A stretch of 9,929 nt of DNA from an uncultured Anaerolineaceae bacterium. Its GTDB lineage: Bacteria; Chloroflexota; Anaerolineae; Promineifilales; Promineifilaceae. Where the stretch lies: contig CALBTC010000502.1 in the NCBI GenBank assembly GCA_937967805.1, forward strand, positions 1 to 9,929, given 5' to 3'. The translations under genes were made by a program, and so were the position numbers. The first letter of the stretch is position 1, and the number at the start of each line of letters is the position of its first letter. Shown in pieces: positions 6,224 through 9,929 of the stretch. A model generated the notes under the pieces. It saw nothing but the letters and a program-made list of their open reading frames with translations, made no database searches and was not told where the DNA came from.

Positions 6224-7615
6224 CTAAATGTGAATCGCCTCGCCCTCCACCGCATGGGCGGCTTCCATCAGCGCCTCGCTCAGGGTGGGATGGGCATGGA
6301 CATTACGCGCGATCTCTTCGGCGGTTAGCTCAGCATTGTGCGCCAGGGTCAACTCCGGCAATAGTTCCGTTACGTCTGGACCAATCATATGTGCCCCTAA
6401 AATTTCGCCATACTTCTTATCGGCAATAATCTTGATGAAGCCATCGCGCTCGCCCAGGCCCAGCGCCTTGCCGTTCGCCTGGAAGGGGAATTGACCCACG
6501 TTCAGCTCATAGCCGGCTTCTTTCGCCTGCGCTTCGGTATAACCAAAGCTGGCTACTTGCGGCACGCAGTAGGTGGCCCGCGGCATCATGCGGTAATCAA
6601 TGGGCATCGTTTTGTGCCCGGCAATCGCTTCTGCGGCCACAATGCCCATCGCCGATGCAATGTGCGCCAGGCGGTACTCCGTGGCCACATCACCGATGGC
6701 GTAAATGTTGGGCACATTGGTGCGCATCTTGTCATCAATGGCAATCGCCCCGCGATCTGTCAGTTCTACGCCAACGCTCTCCAGACCAATCTCTTCCACG
6801 TTGGGTTTGAAGTTGATAGCCAGCATCACCTTGTCAGCATCCAGCTTGGTGCCATCGGCCAGAGCAACCGAGACGCTATCTTTGCTCTTCTCAATTTTCT
6901 CAACGCGGGCCCCCAAATGGAAATCTATTTTTAATTTCTTGTACGCTTTTTCCAGGGCTTCACTTACTTCTGGCTCTTCATTGGGTAGCAGGTGGTCCAA
7001 CATCTCTACAATGGTGACCTCCACGCCATAGTTGGCCCACATGTAGGCAAACTCCACGCCAATCACGCCGCCACCCACGATGATCAACTTCTCAGGCAGC
7101 GAATCGGCCATGATGGCTTCGATGTAGGAGATGATGCGCTCGCCGTCGAACTCGACGCCGGGAATGGTGCGCGGACGGGCACCGGTAGCGATGATGATGT
7201 TTTTGCCTTTGACGGTTTCTTCACCGCCGTCGTTCAAATTCACCTGGATGGTGTTGGCGTCGGTGAGCTTGCCGGTGCCTTCAAATTTGTCTATTTTGTT
7301 CTTTTTCATTAAGAAGCCAACGCCCTTCACCAGCCGGTCGGAAACCTGGCGGCTGCGCTTAAAAGCGACGCTGTAATCCAACTGCAAATCGGAAAAGGAG
7401 AAGCCAAACTCTTTGGCGCGGTGCTGCAGGGTGTGGGCCAGTTCGGCATTTTTAAGCAGCGCTTTGGAAGGAATACAGCCGATGTTGAGGCAAACACCAC
7501 CCCAGTATTCCCGCTCGATGATGGCCACTTTAAGGCCCAGTTGGGCGGCACGAATGGCGGCGACGTAGCCCCCTGGCCCTGCGCCTAAAACGACAAGATC
7601 GTATTCATTGGTCAT
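6224..7615 (-). CDS. lpdA: Dihydrolipoyl dehydrogenase (E3)
   Basis: Cytoplasmic FAD- and NAD-dependent enzyme that reoxidises dihydrolipoamide in the pyruvate and 2-oxoglutarate dehydrogenase complexes or the glycine cleavage system. At 463 residues it is full length. Seen in order: FAD-binding GAGPGGY (11-17), redox-active disulfide GGVCLNIGC (C42, C47), the ATG motif (143-145), NAD-binding GGGVIG with E188 (181-188), the second FAD contact AIGDVA, and the C-terminal catalytic pair in HPTLSE (H442, E447). The start ATG has CGGAG six bases upstream. The stop is TAG. No E1, E2 or glycine cleavage gene is in view, so the complex served is unknown. A consensus-like promoter lies about 135 bases upstream. 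Read-through into coxG is possible because no clear terminator is seen after the stop. Confidence 0.96.
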   Translation of the reverse strand: MTNEYDLVVLGAGPGGYVAAIRAAQLGLKVAIIEREYWGGVCLNIGCIPSKALLKNAELAHTLQHRAKEFGFSFSDLQLDYSVAFKRSRQVSDRLVKGVGFLMKKNKIDKFEGTGKLTDANTIQVNLNDGGEETVKGKNIIIATGARPRTIPGVEFDGERIISYIEAIMADSLPEKLIIVGGGVIGVEFAYMWANYGVEVTIVEMLDHLLPNEEPEVSEALEKAYKKLKIDFHLGARVEKIEKSKDSVSVALADGTKLDADKVMLAINFKPNVEEIGLESVGVELTDRGAIAIDDKMRTNVPNIYAIGDVATEYRLAHIASAMGIVAAEAIAGHKTMPIDYRMMPRATYCVPQVASFGYTEAQAKEAGYELNVGQFPFQANGKALGLGERDGFIKIIADKKYGEILGAHMIGPDVTELLPELTLAHNAELTAEEIARNVHAHPTLSEALMEAAHAVEGEAIHI

Positions 7616-7659
7616 AAAAAACTCCGTTTTGGGTTAACGATATTAAAGAAAAGAAACCG

Positions 7660-7725
7660 CAGATTTCGCAGATTTCGCAGATTGTCCCCTCTGGAAATCT
7701 CGGTCTCTTTGTGCTCTCTGTGGTT
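7660..7725. repeat. Tandem 9-base repeat and decayed dispersed repeat in the lpdA leader
   Basis: CAGATTTCG occurs twice in tandem (7660-7668, 7669-7677) followed by a partial third copy CAGATT. Directly after, 7699-7725 resembles 3722-3749: about 18 of 27 aligned positions match and most differences are C/T. Both pieces look like short intergenic repeats of unknown function. They lie in the untranslated leader if the promoter at 7758-7786 is used. Confidence 0.5.
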
Positions 7726-7757
7726 TTTTCAGCAGAGTTATGAGTAGTTCCGGCTAG

Positions 7758-7786
7758 ATTATACCAGCGCCCAATCGTATTGGTAA
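7758..7786 (-). promoter_or_regulatory. Sigma-70-like promoter for lpdA
   Basis: On the minus strand a perfect -10 TATAAT (7763-7758) has a -35 TTACCA (7786-7781, four of six consensus bases) at 17-bp spacing. The predicted start of transcription is near 7751, giving a leader of about 135 bases. It is the best promoter match I found between genes in this window. Confidence 0.5.
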
Positions 7787-7892
7787 ATTGCTAATCGTCA
7801 ATAAATGTAGAAGCCAAGTGGTCGTTTGAATAAACACAAATGAGAATTTGGCTTTCAGTTGCGCAAATTACGACAGATTCGGCTTTTGTACT

Positions 7893-7921
7893 TTGCACGG
7901 CTTTCGCTGATTTGCCATAAT
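7893..7921 (+). promoter_or_regulatory. Possible leaderless promoter for the SH3-like gene
   Basis: A -10 CATAAT (7916-7921) has a weak -35 TTGCAC (7893-7898) at 17-bp spacing. The expected start of transcription, about seven bases after the -10, falls on or next to the ATG at 7929. No Shine-Dalgarno sequence precedes this ATG. Together these suggest a leaderless mRNA. Confidence 0.35.
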
Positions 7922-7928
7922 ACGCCGC

Positions 7929-8768
7929 ATGGGATTTCCGACGTGGACTTTGATTGGCATGGGCGTGACGGCCGTTCTTGCGCTGCTCATGACAATTTTA
8001 GCTTATCTGGCCCAATCGCCTCGGGCGCTGCTGCGGCTGGGGCTGGCCGGGCAGCGGCTGGATTTGCGCGTGAAGCTTTTTACCGGCTACGCATTAGCCA
8101 GCCTTATCTTGATGCTGGGCTTTTTTCTAGCGGGCGTACCGCTGGACACCAGCAGCACAACGGCCGTCACCACCCCTACAACCGAAATTGCTAATATTCA
8201 GCCTACTTCAGCCAACACCGGGGCAATGGGCGATCTGCCGCCGACGGCTATTATCACCGAAAACAGCCAAATCACAAACACAGAAACCACCGACGAAAAC
8301 ACAACTCAGACACCGTCCAGCGGTGCCTTTGGCGGTCCGCCACCCGGCAGTTCCGACGAACTGATTGTCACGGAAGAAATCCCGCCATCGGCAACGCCGG
8401 AACAGGCAGGGCCTTCGCCGACACCGGGTGATGCTGTTGCGGGAACGACCGTTCCCACCGCCACTGCCAACGGCACCGCCACCCCGACCTCCAGCCCAAC
8501 GGCCACGAACACCCCTTTGCCCACGGCCACGAACACACCCACTATCACCCCCACCCCCATCGAAGGCATCACCGGCACAATTAACACCAACGGCAGCACG
8601 CTGTGGGTGCGTCGCTCGCCGGGCGGGCAAAGTTTGGTGATTGTGCAGGATAATGAGATTGTTTTGTTGGAAAACGGCCGTGCCAATCAGGGCGGCATCC
8701 TGTGGCGCGAAGTTCGCACCGTCAACGGTGTTTTAGGCTGGATACAGGCTGAGTTCCTGGAAGAATGA
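7929..8768 (+). CDS. Membrane-anchored protein with Thr/Pro-rich linker and SH3-like domain
   Basis: Hypothetical protein of 279 residues. It has two membrane segments (about 7-28 and 50-70) joined by an Arg-rich loop (residues 32-49). By the positive-inside rule the loop is cytoplasmic, so both ends lie outside. A long Thr/Ser/Pro-rich linker (about 73-212) follows, with a TATNTP repeat. The C-terminal 65 or so residues (GITGTINTNGSTLWVRRSPG onward, ending GVLGWIQAEFLEE) look like a bacterial SH3 domain, a fold that often binds cell-wall or surface ligands. Architectures of this kind are common in Chloroflexota. The first ATG is used; it lacks an RBS and may be the 5' end of the mRNA. An alternative ATG ten codons on also lacks an RBS. 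The precise role is unknown. Its nearest neighbours give no functional hint. Confidence 0.8.
   Translation: MGFPTWTLIGMGVTAVLALLMTILAYLAQSPRALLRLGLAGQRLDLRVKLFTGYALASLILMLGFFLAGVPLDTSSTTAVTTPTTEIANIQPTSANTGAMGDLPPTAIITENSQITNTETTDENTTQTPSSGAFGGPPPGSSDELIVTEEIPPSATPEQAGPSPTPGDAVAGTTVPTATANGTATPTSSPTATNTPLPTATNTPTITPTPIEGITGTINTNGSTLWVRRSPGGQSLVIVQDNEIVLLENGRANQGGILWREVRTVNGVLGWIQAEFLEE
8499..8536 (+). repeat. 24-base-period direct repeat in the linker
   Basis: ACGGCCACGAACAC occurs at 8499-8512 and again at 8523-8536. It encodes TATNTP twice within the Thr/Pro-rich linker, and suggests the linker can grow or shrink by slippage or unequal recombination. Confidence 0.6.
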
Positions 8769-8842
8769 TGTGACGCTTAGACCAGCGGCGTGTCAAAGAA
8801 GTATATGTGTAATCGGCAAAAGTTTTTAAGGAGAACAATGCA

Positions 8843-9181
8843 ATGAATCATCCCAAGTATCAAATTTACCAGGGAAACAACGACCAATTTTACTTCCGAC
8901 TAACGGCCAGCAACGGGCAAAATATTCTGTCCAGTCAGGGCTATGCAGCCAAAGCAGGCTGCAAAAATGGCATTGAATCGGTAAAGAATAACGGAACCAG
9001 CGCAGACCGGTTTGAAGTGAAGGAAGCCGCCAACGGCAAGTTTTACTTCAATCTGCTGTCCGCCAACAAGCAGGTGATTGGCACCAGCCAGATGTATGCC
9101 AACAAGCAAACGTGCCAGAATGGCATAGAAGCCGTGCAGCGCGTTGCGGCAGAAGCCGGCGTAGAGGACACCACTGTTTGA
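8843..9181 (+). CDS. DUF1508 (YegP-like) two-repeat protein
   Basis: Small protein of 112 residues with two DUF1508 repeats, at about residues 14-48 and 65-99. Each has a xxFYFxLxxxNxQ core and ends in a C-x-N-G-I-E-x-V helix. C40 and C91 sit at equivalent places. The length and layout match YegP-type proteins, whose biochemical role is not firmly known. No signal peptide or membrane segment is seen, so it is probably cytoplasmic. AAGGAG (8828-8833) lies nine bases before the chosen ATG. A nearer ATG at 8838 opens only a two-codon frame whose TGA overlaps the chosen start. The gene is convergent with the ABC1/UbiB-family gene; an inverted repeat lies between them. Confidence 0.88.
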   Translation: MNHPKYQIYQGNNDQFYFRLTASNGQNILSSQGYAAKAGCKNGIESVKNNGTSADRFEVKEAANGKFYFNLLSANKQVIGTSQMYANKQTCQNGIEAVQRVAAEAGVEDTTV

Positions 9182-9182
9182 G

Positions 9183-9242
9183 TGGTAAGTGAAGAGTAAA
9201 AAGTAGAGGCCACTTTTCACTTATCACTTTTTACTTTTCACT
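9183..9242. terminator. AT-rich inverted repeat between convergent genes, probable bidirectional terminator
   Basis: AGTGAAGAGTAAAAAGT (9188-9204) pairs with ACTTTTTACTTTTCACT (9226-9242) at 16 of 17 positions. A second, overlapping pairing joins 9183-9198 to 9212-9227 with two wobble positions. The right arm covers the stop codon and last codons of the minus-strand gene. The element fits a shared terminator, though it lacks a GC-rich stem. It also resembles short AT-rich intergenic repeats found in many genomes (from memory). Confidence 0.5.
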
Positions 9243-9929
9243 CTCTCCCCTCCCCTTACGATACAAGTACAACAGCGTCCCCGACAGCATCCCAGCTGCA
9301 CCCAAAATGCTCCAGCCCAGCTGGCCCAGGCGTTTTTCAATGCGCTCATATTGACGCAATGCTTCCCGGTCTGACTGCACGCGGATACGGCCGTTTTCGG
9401 CCAACGTCAGCAAGCGCTGCACCTGGGCCGGGGTGGTAAGATACGGCCGTACCAATTCCCACGCCGTCTCCAGGCCAAATTTCTGCACTTCCTGGCTGGT
9501 AACCAGCGCCTCACTGTACTTCTCCACGTAATACCAGGGATTGATCTGCTCATCCAACTGAGCTACCAGGCCGGAGACGATGCCCATCGCCCGCCCCAGG
9601 TAGATGAAATCCTGGGGAATCTGGAAAGGGAAATCAAACAGCAAGTCGCGAAACTCCTGGCCCAGCTCTTCCAGTTCGGCCGGATCGGGGCGAGCCAGAT
9701 CCAGCAGGTTGCGCCCCCAGATGCGGTCCAGCACGGCGTTTTGCGCCTCGGCAATGCGCACCAAATCGGCACCGGGCAGGAAGAAGCCCAAATTTTGATA
9801 CGCCTCGGTGAGCTTACGGCCGTCTCGCTGCGTCACGCTAATGAGCACCTGGCGTAAGTTGTCGCCCATCAAAGACGGCACCCGGCCCACCATGCCAAAA
9901 TCAACAAAGATGATCCAGAACGGCCGTCC
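9231..9929 (-). CDS. ABC1/AarF/UbiB-family protein, C-terminal part
   Basis: The last 232 residues of an atypical kinase-like protein of the ABC1/ADCK/UbiB family, linked in other organisms to quinone biosynthesis or membrane lipid homeostasis. The frame is open to the window edge. Upstream of the ATG at 9893 it reads PFWIIFVDFGMVGRV, which contains the DFG motif (Asp codon 9900-9902) that binds the nucleotide metal ion in this family. That ATG is therefore internal and the true start lies outside. The remainder is the family's helical C-terminal region (DRIWGRNLLDL, PQDFIYLGRAMG). A membrane segment (WSILGAAGMLSGTLLYLY) lies near the C-terminus, followed by a basic and acidic tail ending SEK. 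The nucleotide-binding lobe is not in the window, so kinase or ATPase competence cannot be judged. Confidence 0.88.
   Translation of the reverse strand, partial: GRPFWIIFVDFGMVGRVPSLMGDNLRQVLISVTQRDGRKLTEAYQNLGFFLPGADLVRIAEAQNAVLDRIWGRNLLDLARPDPAELEELGQEFRDLLFDFPFQIPQDFIYLGRAMGIVSGLVAQLDEQINPWYYVEKYSEALVTSQEVQKFGLETAWELVRPYLTTPAQVQRLLTLAENGRIRVQSDREALRQYERIEKRLGQLGWSILGAAGMLSGTLLYLYRKGRGESEK

Larger units (their letters stand above)
7616..7928. other. 313-base divergent intergenic region
   Basis: This gap lies between the divergent dihydrolipoyl dehydrogenase and SH3-like genes. It is AT-richer than the genes. The left half holds a tandem 9-base repeat and a decayed dispersed repeat. The middle holds a minus-strand promoter and a 13-base palindrome (CCAAT-CGT-ATTGG, 7771-7783). 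The right half holds a weak 7-bp inverted repeat (7811-7817 with 7848-7854), TTGCGCAA (7859-7866) and a possible plus-strand promoter. No coding sequence is apparent. Confidence 0.6.
1301..9927. repeat. Scattered palindrome ACGGCCGT, 14 copies
   Basis: First bases of the copies: 1301, 1772, 3891, 4546, 4877, 5238, 5573, 7968, 8160, 8674, 9387, 9443, 9816 and 9920. All are within genes: two in coxL, four in the P450, one in coxG, three in the SH3-like gene and four in the ABC1/UbiB gene. None was found in coxS, coxM, lpdA or DUF1508. The copies use different reading frames, giving for example Thr-Ala-Val, Asn-Gly-Arg and Arg-Pro. Confidence 0.85.

Noticed and set aside
7660..7683. Tandem CAGATTTCG as a CRISPR or iteron array
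   Set aside because: There are only two full copies with no spacers, no cas genes and no replication gene nearby.
9891..9893. ATG at 9893 as the start of the minus-strand gene
   Set aside because: The frame continues to the window edge and contains the conserved DFG motif just upstream.
1..9929. Defence system, prophage, transposon, tRNA or riboswitch
   Set aside because: No matching proteins, terminal repeats, cloverleaf or known aptamer pattern was recognised by eye on either strand.

Overview
The window looks like bacterial chromosome, GC-rich in genes and more AT-rich between them. It probably comes from Chloroflexota, in or near the Anaerolineae. That placement is an inference from three things: the form II CoxSLM cluster, the membrane-anchored protein with a Thr/Pro-rich linker and SH3-like end, and the general look of the proteins. 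No rRNA or other marker gene is present. No phage, transposase, tRNA or CRISPR array was seen.

Left part (2-3653, + strand): a molybdenum hydroxylase operon of the aerobic CO dehydrogenase family in the order small, large, medium subunit (coxS, coxL, coxM). The genes are joined by one-base TAATG overlaps, each preceded by an identical strong ribosome binding site. The gene order and the AYRGAGR active-site loop mark it as the form II (CODH-like) type, whose substrate is uncertain. The coxL reading frame is broken by one in-frame TAG at codon 296. A dispersed-repeat patch and a good intrinsic terminator close the operon.

Middle (3880-7615): a cytochrome P450 on the + strand with an inverted repeat in its leader. 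It is convergent with two minus-strand genes: coxG (an SRPBCC protein with a C-terminal membrane anchor, known in CO dehydrogenase systems as a membrane-recruitment factor) and, upstream of it, a complete dihydrolipoyl dehydrogenase. CoxG may serve the CoxSLM enzyme. The P450 and the dihydrolipoyl dehydrogenase have no proven link to it.

Right part (7616-9929): a 313-base divergent intergenic region with a good minus-strand promoter for the dihydrolipoyl dehydrogenase and a possible leaderless promoter for a membrane-anchored SH3-like protein. Then follow a two-repeat DUF1508 (YegP-like) protein and the C-terminal part of an ABC1/UbiB-family protein that runs off the window on the minus strand.

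Two patterns cut across the genes. The 8-base palindrome ACGGCCGT occurs 14 times, all within genes and in all three reading frames. Most of the larger gaps between genes carry short inverted or dispersed repeats. No clearly new multi-gene system is visible. The observations most worth checking are the coxL stop codon, the ACGGCCGT enrichment and the intergenic repeats.
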